This document shows, piece after piece, positions 35,201-45,960 of a stretch of DNA of 64,000 bases; the first letter of the stretch is position 1; each line of letters begins with the position of its first letter. Where the stretch lies: NCBI GenBank assembly GCA_027186245.1, contig CP114493.1, positions 7,509,501 through 7,573,500 on the forward strand. The letters are read 5' to 3'. Below the pieces are notes generated by a model that did no database searches, was not told the origin of the DNA, and saw only the letters and a list, made by a program, of their open reading frames with translations. The translations under genes were made by a program, and so were the position numbers. This stretch comes from Coriaria nepalensis (taxonomy: Eukaryota; Streptophyta; Magnoliopsida; Cucurbitales; Coriariaceae).

Positions 35201-36704
35201 AAAATCCTTGAGCTTAACTTTGATGCTTATACACGTGAAAATTTATACACAACATGCATCTAAACAAAACCCGAGTTTTATAATAAATCATACTTCATAG
35301 AAACATTCAATTCCATAATTCATTGAAAAACATATCATGACTTTTTTATTTAATTTTATTATAACAAGAACCTAATCACAACATAAACTTGTCTAATGCT
35401 GCAAAAAACAACAATGATGCATCTAAAACAAGAAATCTATAAAAAATAATTCTATATTTAGTTCAACAGCCTGAGTAATATCATACAAGCTGTTATACCA
35501 CGGGGCAAGTGTAACAGTCATATAAAGTCCTTGCTTTATAGGACAATAATAAGCATATAACCCCTTAAAATAGGAAGGATGTTTTTTATTTTTTTTTTAG
35601 TCTAAAATACAGCTCGTTCCGAACGTTGTTCTAAATGAGGAATCCAATTTATCACACAATTTAACCAGAATCCAGTTAGTCTAAACTCATGTTTCAAACG
35701 ATTTAACCAAATGCACACAACAAAGTCATGTAAGGAATATGCATATAACTAAAGAGAGAAAGTGAAAGCAGTGGAAACTTACCAAATGCCCAGTAAGGCA
35801 TGGCAGCAGGCCTGCCAATCAATGAAGTATACTGATCGACAACGCTAAGAGGTGTTGGCCCAGAAAAGAAGTAAAAATCAAACACACCCCCTATCACTTT
35901 GTACGTTAAAGAACTTCCACGGTAAAACACATCCATCCCATTACTATTCAGCAACAGAACCGCATGAGCATAAGCCTCCCCACCCACATTTCTAAGATCC
36001 ATATAAACCGGATGCGACCCGTAAAGATCCGTATTCAGATTAATCGCAGAAACGTCGGTTGTATACAGAGTATAAGGATCGTTTGGATAGAGCTTAATCC
36101 CATGAGGCTGTGAATTTTCGCCAAGCCCATAAAGCGAAGCGTCTTTTGGCAATTTAGTGGAAATCTCTAGGTATTGATCTTTAAACACCAAATCATTAAA
36201 AGGGTCGGATTCTTCTGAAGTGGAGTTGAAAAGGGTTTGACCGTTTGACTTCCTCTTGACTGCAAAACCAAATGGGTCTGCTCTGTAAATGAAGATGAGC
36301 TCAGAGCCAGAGTACTCTGTTTCCGTAACAGGGTTTTTGGTTTTTCTAGAGGTCGAGATGGTTTGTTTCAATGGCGGAGGAGGTTGGTTTCTGGGTAATA
36401 AGTTGTACGGAACTTCCCACCTCTGTTTCTCTGCATCAGTAACGTGAACCCTTAAACGGGCATCTCCTTCATGCTTGACGTAGAACTGCAAGGTGGGAAT
36501 GTCTGGGCCGTAGATATTGTTTTTCTTCTTGGCTTTGAGTAGGCCCACTAGGCCTCCGTCCGAGGTTTCCTCGACGGAGATCAGGCGGTAGCCCTTGCCG
36601 ATTTTAGTCGACGTAGTTGCAGAGGAAGAGTTTACGAGGCAGAGGAGGAGGAGGAGGAGGAGAGAGAGAAAAGTGAAGAGAGGAAATGAGGTGGGAGAAA
36701 GCAT
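32259..36704 (-). CDS. XYL1: Alpha-xylosidase (GH31), XYL1
   Basis: Two exons (35783-36704, 32259-34135) give 932 residues; Arabidopsis XYL1 has about 915. The secreted GH31 enzyme removes unsubstituted terminal xylose from xyloglucan oligosaccharides in the apoplast. A leucine-rich signal peptide (residues 1 to about 27) is followed by [32 protein letters not shown] and the galactose-mutarotase-like N domain. The splice joins YWAFG to [18 protein letters not shown]. The catalytic nucleophile is the Asp in [12 protein letters not shown] (about residue 454) and the acid/base the Asp in HWTGDN (about 577). I start at the Met at 36704: it gives a typical signal peptide, has A at -3, and the TATA box at 36779-36785 puts the transcript start near 36750. 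In-frame Mets at 36734 and 36743 are alternatives. Confidence 0.94.
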
Positions 36705-36778
36705 TGTTCGTCTGTTAATGGCGGATTCTGCCATGGGATGCAAAGCTTGTGCTGGAGAAGTACTGTTAGATGGGTCTG

Positions 36779-36785
36779 TTATAAA
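36779..36785 (-). promoter_or_regulatory. TATA box of XYL1
   Basis: TTTATAA on the minus strand. It predicts transcription start near 36750, which leaves only a few bases before the Met at 36743 and about 45 before the Met at 36704, favouring the latter start. Confidence 0.5.
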
Positions 36786-36789
36786 GGAT

Positions 36790-37160
36790 GAGGAGGTAGA
36801 GACGAGAGAGTGAGAGTGAGGTAGAGAGTGAGCGAGGAAGAGAGGAGGGCATACGTGCGAAATGGGATTGGAGTATGATTGGCACGTGAGACCAGTGAAT
36901 TGCGGAAATTGTGGGTCATTCTGGTCCCCACCTCCGATCCGAAATGGGAATGAATCAATGGGAGAATTTTATTTTAGTATGAATCGATATATTATTATTT
37001 TTATAATTTTAATAAATAAAATCATGTAACATAAATTTGCATCTCCGATTCCGTCATCAAATTAGAGGTCCGCCACCGACTTAAATTTTGAGCACTACTA
37101 AGGATTTGAACTCTGTTTCTGTGTGGCGCCTTCTCTATCATTAGTACTAAACAAAAAGTG

Positions 37161-37201
<41 letters not shown>

Positions 37202-38986
37202 TATAAAAAATTAAAATGCGTTTATACTTTGTATTATACATTAAAAATTGATAACATTAACGCATATACACGTCTAGGTACCTGGTGTCAGATTCTTCAG
37301 AACAAAAATCATAAAACAAAGCACTCGTTTGTAGTTAATTCCGATTACGAAGAGATTACATTATTAATTATTTGATTAGAGAGGAAATCACGCTTAATTA
37401 GTAAGAAGATGTGGAGACCAAATAAACTTCGAACGACACGATATGTTAACATATTCTAGTACTTAAAAATCGACCACTTAGATCTATTTATGCACGTGAA
37501 ATTCTGTACCTTAATAAATAAAACCATTATGTTTCCGTAATCCTTACATAATTTTGAAATAATATTGATTTATGTTCGGAACTATTTGAATATATCTCTC
37601 GATAATTTAGCATGTCGGTATTATGGTGGTCCGAAACGGGCAGCCCCTAAACGACTAGAGGTTGAAATTCCAACAACAACGGATGTCCAAAAAAGATGAA
37701 GCTCTTTAATGGCGCATGCTGCATTTTGGGTAAAGACTTGGCACCATTTGCTTTTGCTTTTTATCTATATGGACAAAACCAAAACCCAGAAAAAATCACA
37801 ATATCCGAATTTTCTTCTTCTTTTTGTTTTGTTTCTTCACCATTAGTGTAGTATAGATTAATTAGGAGCTCATTAGTCATTAACAGACGGAGAAGTTTGA
37901 CTCTGTTGATCTTGATTCTATTTTATGACTTGAGATAGGACGTGTCCTCGTGATCCGATGATTGAGGGCATAGAGACAAATATGGCACATGATCTCAACA
38001 GTACCTTTCTTGAATTATTGTCCTAATTTCATTTGATTAATGGATTATTATCTTCGGACTAATATTTCTTATTATTTAAAATTATTAGATTTTAAATAAA
38101 TTAATTTACAAATTTTTATATTAGTGATTAAATATTATTTTATTATTTATTAATGTTCAAATTCGATCTATATAGTAATAATATGTTTCTCAATTAAGTC
38201 TCTACTTTTTATATAAAAAATAATGATAGGTCGGAATTGTGTCTATCACATCCCCTCTGATGCTTAAATTGACTTTTGGAAAAGAATTATTTTCCTTGAG
38301 AAAATAGAGAGAGATTCTAAATGATAAATAATGATTAATCTTTGACTCAGCTTGGGGTTTTTATATTTATATTATTAAGACGAGGGACCATATCAATTAT
38401 GTCTTTACATGTGGCGTGACTTGATTAACACAAATTAGCAGTGCCCTAATGCTCTTGCAACTTTTCTTATTGTATTTTGACACGGTAAAAATTTGTTCCC
38501 CATTAAAAGTGACAGAGAGTCCTTATTTATTAACTTCCAACCATACATTACGTGACACAATAGTCCTGCAATATTGGCTGACCTGCCCCATTATTGTTGC
38601 TCTCAAATCCTCCAACTTGATACCAGATGTCCGACCAGGTCCAGGCACCATGGTGACGAGCAAGACTAGTTAGCAAAAACACTCCATTTTGACCTTCTGC
38701 AGACAAATACGTTAGATCTGGATCAACATCTGTAATGCCGACCTAATCTGCTCATCACGAACAAGATTTATCTCCACTAACCCTATATCATCAATTCAAC
38801 ATACTTTGTTCTAGCCTTCTCTTTCTTCTGCCCGGGTGAAGAGAGAAAATATCACCCAACAATCTCCCTTTTAAGGTAGATGCAATCATCAGTCTTATAG
38901 ATATGATCGCCATGATAATGGCAATACAAGTTTCGATCATGCTGACTAGGGGAAAACGATATGGGGTTCGGAAGCCAAAACAAATT
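36790..38986. other. Intergenic region between XYL1 and the hAT MITE
   Basis: XYL1 promoter, an A run followed by TA repeat (37161-37199) and AT-rich sequence. No gene is supported. A TGGTATCA on the minus strand near 38620 resembles part of a retroelement primer-binding site, with no other support. Confidence 0.55.
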
Positions 38987-39641
38987 ATGTTCCTCTAGAG
39001 ATGTCAAAACGGGCCGCCCGGCCCAGCCCTTTCAGAGCTTTTTACTATTCAGAGTCGGGCCCGGAAAAAAGAGGGGATGGGCTAGGCTTGGCCCGTTTTG
39101 AAAATATATGTTCGGGCCCGGCCCCGGAAAGCCCTTTAGGTTTATCCCGGGCCCATCCGGGCTTAAAATGGGTCGGGTTCGATCGTACCTTACCTGACCT
39201 AAAATAGGTCAAACCATTTAAAAATAAATTATTATTAAAGTAAGAGAGATTATTTGAGATAAATGAATAAGGATAAGAGAGATAACAAAGAATAATGATA
39301 AAATATTGAAATTAATGATAAGAAAACTAGGGATTATAGAAGAATAAAGAATAATTATAAATTATACTATTAGAAGATTAGATAAGAGATTGAGAGAGAG
39401 AATGTGTAAGAAAATATGAGGAAAAATTAGAATGAAAGAGAATATTTATAGGAAAAATTCGGATGGGAAAAATATTTAAAAATTATTTTTATGAGGGGGT
39501 AAAATTTAAAAAAAAATTAAGAAAATTTTTTTTTCTTTAGAGAGGGCCCTAGCCCAACAAGGCCCAACTGACCCTGGTCAAACCCAAATAAAAACGGGCT
39601 GGGCCGGATTTTCCCATTTTGACACCTTTAATGTTCCTCTA
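38987..39641. mobile_element. Non-autonomous hAT-type MITE with terminal inverted repeats and target duplication
   Basis: The left end reads TAGAGATGTCAAAACGGG (from 38996), and the right end, read inward on the other strand, TAAAGGTGTCAAAATGGG (from 39630). These are the hAT/Ac-type termini (YARRGRTGTCAAAA). Both ends continue into GC-rich subterminal sequence full of GGGCCCGG. The flanks carry the direct repeat ATGTTCCTCTA (38987-38997 and 39631-39641), which holds the 8-bp target duplication. The element is about 635 bp, AT-rich inside, and has no transposase. Confidence 0.85.
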
Positions 39642-40357
39642 ACCCAGTGACAAATCCTTTTGCTTGGACTGCCTCAAAAGATCAATCATCAAAATATATA
39701 TTAAAATACGAAATACATTCCAAAATATCCAACCAAAGTCCCATAGAGTTTAATATTCAATAAAGGGCACGAGGCTGAGGCCCAGTGTTTTTAGACCAGC
39801 CCAAACGTAAGGATCCAACGGGCTTAAAGCTGACAACAAGCATGGGCTTAGAGAATTATCTCGAGCGGTCTGGGCACGTCTTTTTTTAGAGCAGATACTT
39901 TCACGGAACTGTCCGAAATATCTCCTTGTTTTTTTTTTTCCCCGGCCAAACGAAATATATTTCCTTCCGGCAGCGGCAGAATAATGAAAATAAAGAAAAT
40001 GAGAGGCAAAACCGTAACAATGGAAAATATGAAGCCCTAAGGGCCCCCGCACCTCCTAATAGCTAAATAAGGCCTAAGGTCCTTAACCCCAAAAGACCCA
40101 GTTTCTTCTCGGTAGAAAAAACTATTCAGAATTCAGCCGATGCCCTGCTTTCAGCAGCGTCGTTACCGGCTGTGTCTCAGTCACGGTCCTCATCATAGTT
40201 CGCTGGACCTCGGTGTTGAACCGCCGTATCCTCAGAATCTTTCCGTGTGATCGGTGATGTGAGTTATCGGCCTAGCTCAAGGAGATATTGTGTAATTTGA
40301 CATTTTTTTAAAATCTTCCTTTCAAAACCCTAGCTGACGCTTGACGAGCTAGAAAGA
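39642..40357 (+). promoter_or_regulatory. Promoter and leader region of the bL28m gene, with telo-box and site II-like elements
   Basis: AAAACCCTA at 40324-40332, in the leader 26 bp before the ATG, is a telo-box, typical of plant ribosomal-protein genes. Several GGCCCA/TGGGCC-like sites, resembling site II elements, occur upstream (for example near 39779 and 39799). No TATA box is apparent, also usual for this gene class. The hAT MITE ends about 730 bp before the start codon. Confidence 0.5.
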
Positions 40358-42131
40358 ATGGCGTTTAGAGGGAAGGAGATGATGAAGAAAATCATGAAGA
40401 AAGTGGGAGAGAATAACTTGGCTCCTGGAGTAAAGGAATCTTTGAAGAAAAGCATACCTGACACCAAGATTGTGATGAATAGGGCCAAGCGCGGTATCTT
40501 TGCCGGCCGTCATATACAGTTTGGTAACCGCGTTAGTGAAGATGGAGGCAACAAGTATGACCTCTCTCTCTCTGTAGCTAAATTACTTGGTTTTTATTGG
40601 CGTATTAACTATTGGGATGTGCATAAGTATTTTCTGGATGATGATGATGGTTCTTGGTCCCCTTTTGTCCTGCTAGGAATCCTGTGTATTGAATTTGTGC
40701 TATTTATTTGTTTGATGGATTATCTTAATCCTAATGCTGTGATGTTGATTACATTTACAAAGTATAAATCATGAAATTTTATTGCAATTGAAATGTTGTG
40801 CGTTGAATGGGTTCATTTCAGTTTAATTGCTGACAGAGTGCAAAATTAGACATATTAGCTCACTTCTTTTTTACGGAATTTTATGGTATATGTCCTTTCT
40901 TTCCATTTTATCAAGTTTCCTCTTGTCCTGAAACAAGAAGGGTCAAGGATTGATGATTGCAGCATTATTTTATTAATCCTTACAAATGAGCAAATGGCCC
41001 TCCACTAGATTGGAAGGGAAAAAAGTTGAACTTCGGCACAATTAATCTTCGAAAATTCTTTTACATTCTACTTGTATCTGAAATTTGTGTGTCATGCTGC
41101 TGTTTGTCATATGTTATTTGGTTTCTATGGCTTTCCTGTTGCAAACTATTTCTAAATACTGGGATAAGGACTTTGGATAATGGTACATAGACCAAAGTTA
41201 GACGAAATATAATGAGTTGGCAACCATTCAAGCTAACACATGCTGACTCATCAATTTAACTAGTGGTATGTATGGTTGCCAACTCATCCGCTGTCCACAA
41301 CAATTTATATCTAATCTTATACTAAACATCCTGTTTTAGAAATCTAATTCTAAAACCGCCAAGGTAAACTGGCCCTAAAATTGGATTTCGTTTATGGAAG
41401 TGGAGTAAGTGGAGTGTAATTTTCACCTTTTACAGAGATTTCTGTGTTTTGCAGCCATGGCAAGTAGTTGACCGTTTTCTCTTTCTCACGACTTAGCTGC
41501 ATTATCACCCCCTTCCCCCTACTCGATCAGCTTTCTCTCTTTTCTTCCATTCTGCTAATTTTCAACTATCCCTTAATGCATGTATTTGGCTCTGTTCAAT
41601 TTTATCTCTGTTCTTTTGAGTTTGAATCCTTAGATCAGAAAACAATCCCTAATAGTTCTTTTCTGTATTGGTGGTGATAATAGGACAAGAAGGAGCTGGA
41701 AACCCAATGTCCAGGAGAAGCGGCTTTTCAGTTACATCTTAGATCGTCATATTCGAGTGAAAGTCACAACCCATGCTCTTAGATGCATAGACAAGGTTGG
41801 TGGGATTGATGAGTATCTGCTAAAAACCCCCCACCACAAGATGGACTCAGAACTGGGCCTTTTCTGGAAAGCTAAGATTGAAAAACTGTATGAAGAGCTT
41901 GGAGAGATGGAGGTTGTCTTCTTCTCACCTGAAGATGAAGCCAAGTTTGAGCAAGGATTTAAAGACCTGAAGCTATCTGAGAGAGCTGCTCGTAGGGAAA
42001 CCAGGAGACAGATGTATGGCGGGACAAGCAAAGATAAACAGATTGTGGAAGGACGAGAAGACAAAGAAGGCGTGGGTAATGATAATGAAGGCGCATATTA
42101 TGTTTCTGAGCAGTTGGTTGCTAATGCCTGA
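40358..42131 (+). CDS. Mitochondrial ribosomal protein bL28m
   Basis: Two exons (40358-40554, 41684-42131) give 214 residues. The bL28 core is clear: RAKRGIFAGRHIQFGNRVSEDGG in exon 1 and, after the splice, TRRSWKPNVQEKRLFSYILD and VKVTTHALRCIDKVGGIDEY. The long basic N-terminus (MAFRGKEMMKKIMKKVG) and the acidic tail beyond residue 130 match plant mitochondrial L28 rather than the plastid one. The protein is part of the large subunit of the mitochondrial ribosome, near the peptide exit region. The telo-box in the leader fits a translation-machinery gene. The acidic C-terminus (DKEGVGNDNEGAYY) is longer and more variable than the core. Confidence 0.9.
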
Positions 42132-43143
42132 TCTACGATTTGTTTATTGTCTGTCAACTTGTTTTCTTTTTTTGTTTGCAAGGGATTTTGATTGTGTATC
42201 TAATAACCCTTACTTGTAGCAAAATTTATCTGGCAGTGATCTTTATATTTTAAACTTTTCTCAGAAGAAAAAAACTTAATAAATGATTCCTACAAGACCA
42301 GATGTGTTTTATCCCATCTTTTTTCTCCGGGAACGTTATGAATAAGATACGAGTTTGTCGAGATTCTGACATTAATTTTTCTTTCCCAATCTTCTTCATA
42401 GTTCTTCATTGAATTCGAAAATCTCTATTATCCCGTATAGAAGCGCTATTGTTACAAAAAGGTTACGTTGTTTTATAAGATCTTCTAGATCCCTTGTGAA
42501 GATGATTTATAGTGACATCTACCGTCACCCGTACAAAGTGCAAACAGGCAAGAACCATTGTCTACTAAAATTATTGAAGTGGAAGGAAAACTGTACGCAA
42601 TGGTTGAATCTTCAAATGCTCAAAAGCATAGTAGAAACATGAAGGTGGAAGAATGTGAAAATGATAATGCGTGCAATCCTAACTTTGCTTGTTTTAGGCG
42701 TTTTTTTTTTTTCTTCTTCTTTTTTCTAGAAGGGACAATGACTACACTGTAATTGACCATATATTTCACGATTTCCACCACCAAATATTATTCAAACCAC
42801 TCTTCCTTCCAAATCTTTTCTACTCGTTTTCCACACTCTTCCTTTTCTTTTTTCTTTTTTTTTTCTAAGAACATTATCAATTTGTAGGCCCTATGTCACT
42901 TTGTTCTCTCAATTATAGGAGTGGCCCAGATAGGGGGCTATTTCATGTACTCTCCTCTGTACAGAGTGGAACCAATCTTTTGAAAGACTATCGGGCATGA
43001 ATCATGATTATGTTTTTAAGTGCTGGAATGGACCTTTTTTTTTTCTTCCCTTTCTGCGTACCAAACTATAATGAGTGTTCTAGATTAAAAAATGAAAAAG
43101 CGTGAAAATTATCTTTTTCTCAACATGTAATTACTTATATATG
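42132..43143. other. 3' flank of the bL28m gene
   Basis: Probable 3' UTR followed by AT-rich, T-run-rich sequence. No gene is recognised. Confidence 0.55.
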
Positions 43144-43379
43144 AGAGCTTGTCCTATTCTTATTGGCCCTTAACCTCTTGACTTTGATAGGTACTTACGG
43201 TGGAGTATTGGACTACCTTATAGTAAGAGGGACCGTAATATAGGATCAAACTCTATATTTATTTTGGCGTGCATCAAACTCCATATTTATTTTGGTATGC
43301 AGTATTTTCTTCGGGAAGTAAGTATAGAGCATACTTTAATAGTGCTTATCGGATCTACTGTTATAATTCATAATAGGCT
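43144..43379. repeat. Diverged direct repeat, copy 1
   Basis: It shares the block TTGGCCCTTAACCTCTTGAC and the following 150-200 bases with copy 2 at 44868-45049, in the same orientation and with many substitutions. Copy 1 also has an internal duplication of about 30 bases (TATATTTATTTTGG twice). The two copies bracket the reverse-transcriptase remnants. Confidence 0.7.
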
Positions 43380-43844
43380 TAAGGATTGAGGAAGGAGAAG
43401 AGTGCTTAAGCAAACATAAGGTGGTGAGTTGCTTGTAAATGGTGAGATAATGTTGTTGTGAGGGTTTGAATGCTCCGATAGCATTGGCACAATAGAATCT
43501 CTTTTGATCATTTTCTTCTACAAGGATTGCTCCCTAATGACATTCATAGGCATCGGTCTGGAGAATGCATATACCGTTAAATGGTATGTGAAGAGGAGGT
43601 GGATGCTGGGATACCATTTTAAGGTGGTGAGTTGCTTGTATGCTTTGGGCCTCACGAGGCTGGATCCATTTTTAACAAACTGGATAGTGGAGAAGTGAAC
43701 TTGGCTACTTGTGAGATGAAATCACGAATGTAATTTATAGTGCCAAGAAAATGTTGGATATGTTCCCTAGATAGATGAGTATAAGGGAATTGAGTAACTC
43801 TTGTACAAGGTGTAGTCCCGGCGAGTAAGATCCGTTAGAGATGT

Positions 43845-44108
43845 TCAAGCCAAGAAAATTAATTTTCTCTTGAGTGATGAAGCTCTTTTTTTAGAGAGCA
43901 TGATCCCATATTGTTCAATAAGATCACATAATTGAGAAAGAATGGAATGGTGTTTTGTCTCTGTTAAGCTAAATAATAGTATGTCATTTATATAGATTAA
44001 TGTACTATGTAAAATAGGATGAAAAATTCGTGTCATGGCCTTATGGAATAGCGATGAGGCAATCTTTAGTCCGAAGGGTAGGACCTTCCTTTGGTATTGA
44101 GCATTCAA
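43845..44108 (-). pseudogene. Reverse transcriptase core remnant (endogenous pararetrovirus-like)
   Basis: An 87-codon open stretch carries the palm-domain landmarks of a reverse transcriptase of the Caulimoviridae/Ty3 type: LPFGLK, then the region before the active site, then the YxDD-type motif. The first catalytic Asp of that motif reads Asn (YIND), which should abolish activity. Flanking sequence is out of frame. The wording of the surrounding residues is closer to plant pararetroviruses than to Ty3 elements in my judgement, but I cannot run the comparison. Old, broken copy. Confidence 0.65.
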
Positions 44109-44150
44109 AATACATAATGTGGTATTCGGTCAATCTGAATGGTGAATTCC

Positions 44151-44492
44151 TAATTGCCAAAAAGCTCTTTTAAGATTGAATTTTGAAAATAGTTCGACTT
44201 TGACAAGATGAACTAAAATGGTAAAGAATTTTGGCAAATGAAACTTGTTATTTTAGAGGAATCTGTTTAAAGGTTTATAATCAATGACGAATCTCTTCTT
44301 CCTTCTAAGTTTTTCGGATATTAATTGCCAAAAAGCTCTTTTAAGATTGAATTTTGAAAATAGTTCGACTCTGACAAGATGAACTATAATGGTAAAGAAT
44401 TTTGGCAAAGGAAACTTGTTATTTTAGAGGAATCTGTTTAAAGGTTTATAATCAATGACGAATCTCTTCTTCCTTCTAAGTTTTTCGGATAT
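44151..44492. repeat. 171-bp tandem duplication inside the element
   Basis: Copies 44151-44321 and 44322-44492 are nearly identical (a few substitutions). The period is 57 codons, so the duplication did not itself shift the frame. It lies between the two reverse-transcriptase remnants and is much less diverged than the flanking direct repeats. Confidence 0.9.
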
Positions 44493-44519
44493 TTTTTATA
44501 CATAGAAAGCTTGGCAAGC

Positions 44520-44735
44520 CTAGGGAGACATGGTCGGCTCAATGAGGCCTTGTTGTAAAAGTGTCTCGCATTCATGTCTAGCGAGTTGGAGATCTGAAGG
44601 GGACATACTCAAATGAGAGGCTTTCATAAGGTTTACATCTTTGTTAAGTTTCAGGGGAATCTTAATGAAGAAGTATGCCATAAAGGGTTGGGATGTTTGA
44701 AGTAGAGATGATATTAGAGGCGTATGATGACACAA
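44520..44735 (-). pseudogene. Upstream part of the same reverse transcriptase (broken)
   Basis: A 71-codon stretch in the same orientation as the core at 43845. It ends in CETLLQQGLIEPTMSP, the segment just before the reverse-transcriptase fingers in pararetroviral and Ty3-type polyproteins. The frame then breaks. Together with the zinc-knuckle-like remnant further upstream, the order fits a single decayed pol region. Confidence 0.6.
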
Positions 44736-44821
44736 TGAGAGGATTCCTTCCTTACTACCACTAGGTCTTGTTGACCATTCTCAACATAATACGATTAAAC
44801 CTTGTGTTAACTAAACATTAA

Positions 44822-44834
44822 CTCTCTAATACCA
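44822..44834 (-). other. Possible tRNA-Met primer-binding site
   Basis: TGGTATTAGAGAG resembles the initiator-Met primer site of plant pararetroviruses and some LTR retrotransposons (TGGTATCAGAGCx), with about ten matching positions. It lies 34 bases past the inner end of the repeat at 44868-45049, where a primer site would be expected after a terminal repeat. Confidence 0.4.
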
Positions 44835-44867
44835 TAGATGGCCGGGAGCCCTCAACACCATATGGTT

Positions 44868-45049
44868 GAGTCCTACTCCTACTGGCCCTTAACCTCTTGA
44901 CGGGCACTTATGGCAGAATATTGGACTATCCTTACAGCGAAAGGGATCGTAGCATAAGATCAAGCTTCATATTCGTTCTGGTGTGCAAGATCTTTTGCCG
45001 GAAGCAAGCATAGTGCTTATCATATCTACTATTATAACTCAAAATAGGG
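44868..45049. repeat. Diverged direct repeat, copy 2
   Basis: The partner of 43144-43379. It is shorter, lacking the internal duplication of copy 1. A primer-site-like sequence lies beside its lower end. Confidence 0.7.
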
Positions 45050-45179
45050 AAGTGCAAATACAGTCTCGTCATTCATATATAACTATTCTAAATATAGGGA
45101 CTCAATATCAGCATCCAAATCGAGAGTCGACTCAGATGATTGGATTTGCCGGATCATTTTTGCAGATTGTCTAGATTTA

Positions 45180-45960
45180 CTAGGACATTGTTTTGCAAAG
45201 TAACCCTTCTTTTTATAGATGTAACATCTATTGGATTTTCTAAACCCTCTTTTCTATTTATTTTAGAAGTACCTAAATCTGTGATTCTTCCTCGGGGAGA
45301 AAGTGGGTCTTCTTCTTTGTTTTGCAGATGCATTTATCTGATTTGGAGATAAGGTTTCTTGCAAACCGTTTTAAATTTGTTCTTATCATGGAGCTTTTTG
45401 GAAAAAAGCTAATATGTGTCATAGATATTTTCGAGTGAGATGAGGGCCATTTGGTGAATCTCACCGAGCGATATGTCTTGTAGCGATGAAGCTCTACCTG
45501 TATCTCTTCTAGAAGAGAGTTGGTATAGACTTGTCTCAAGATCTCGTCATTTTATCCATTAAGCATGTAATTTTTTTGGGACATTTGTTTGAAATGAAAG
45601 TTCAAATCTTTCTTTTTTAGAGAGCAATATTTCATTTCAAAATACTCATGTCTGGCATATTTGTCGATCAATGGGAAGTCTCCAACGAATTCTTTAAAAA
45701 TTATCTTGAGGACTTAGAACGCACTAGAACTTCGAACAATGTGAAGTTGCATATATTCTCCAAGAGTTTGATACCAATTTTCAAGAGTACCCGTGAAACG
45801 AGAAATAAATTCTATGAGAATATCTTCTAAAGATCTATTTGACTATTATTTAGAGATCTGTTTAAACACCAATTCATAGACATTGTCTCTCAAATTTGTA
45901 GGATCTTCATATTCGAAAGACAACCCATGGGTCATTTAAAGCTTTATCTAGAGCAAAAGA
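45180..45960 (-). pseudogene. Coat/nucleocapsid-region remnant with degenerate zinc knuckle
   Basis: Minus-strand fragments in several frames resemble the capsid region of a pararetrovirus. One open stretch spans 45273-45539. At about 45186-45227 follows a CCHC-type zinc knuckle in which one Cys is Tyr and the His is Tyr, so it could not bind zinc. Multiple stops and shifts interrupt the rest. The order (capsid, knuckle, then polymerase) matches a caulimovirid genome read on the minus strand. Confidence 0.45.

Noticed and set aside
38612..38625. TGGTATCA on the minus strand as an LTR retrotransposon primer site
   Set aside because: Only eight bases match and no flanking repeats or coding remnants are near.
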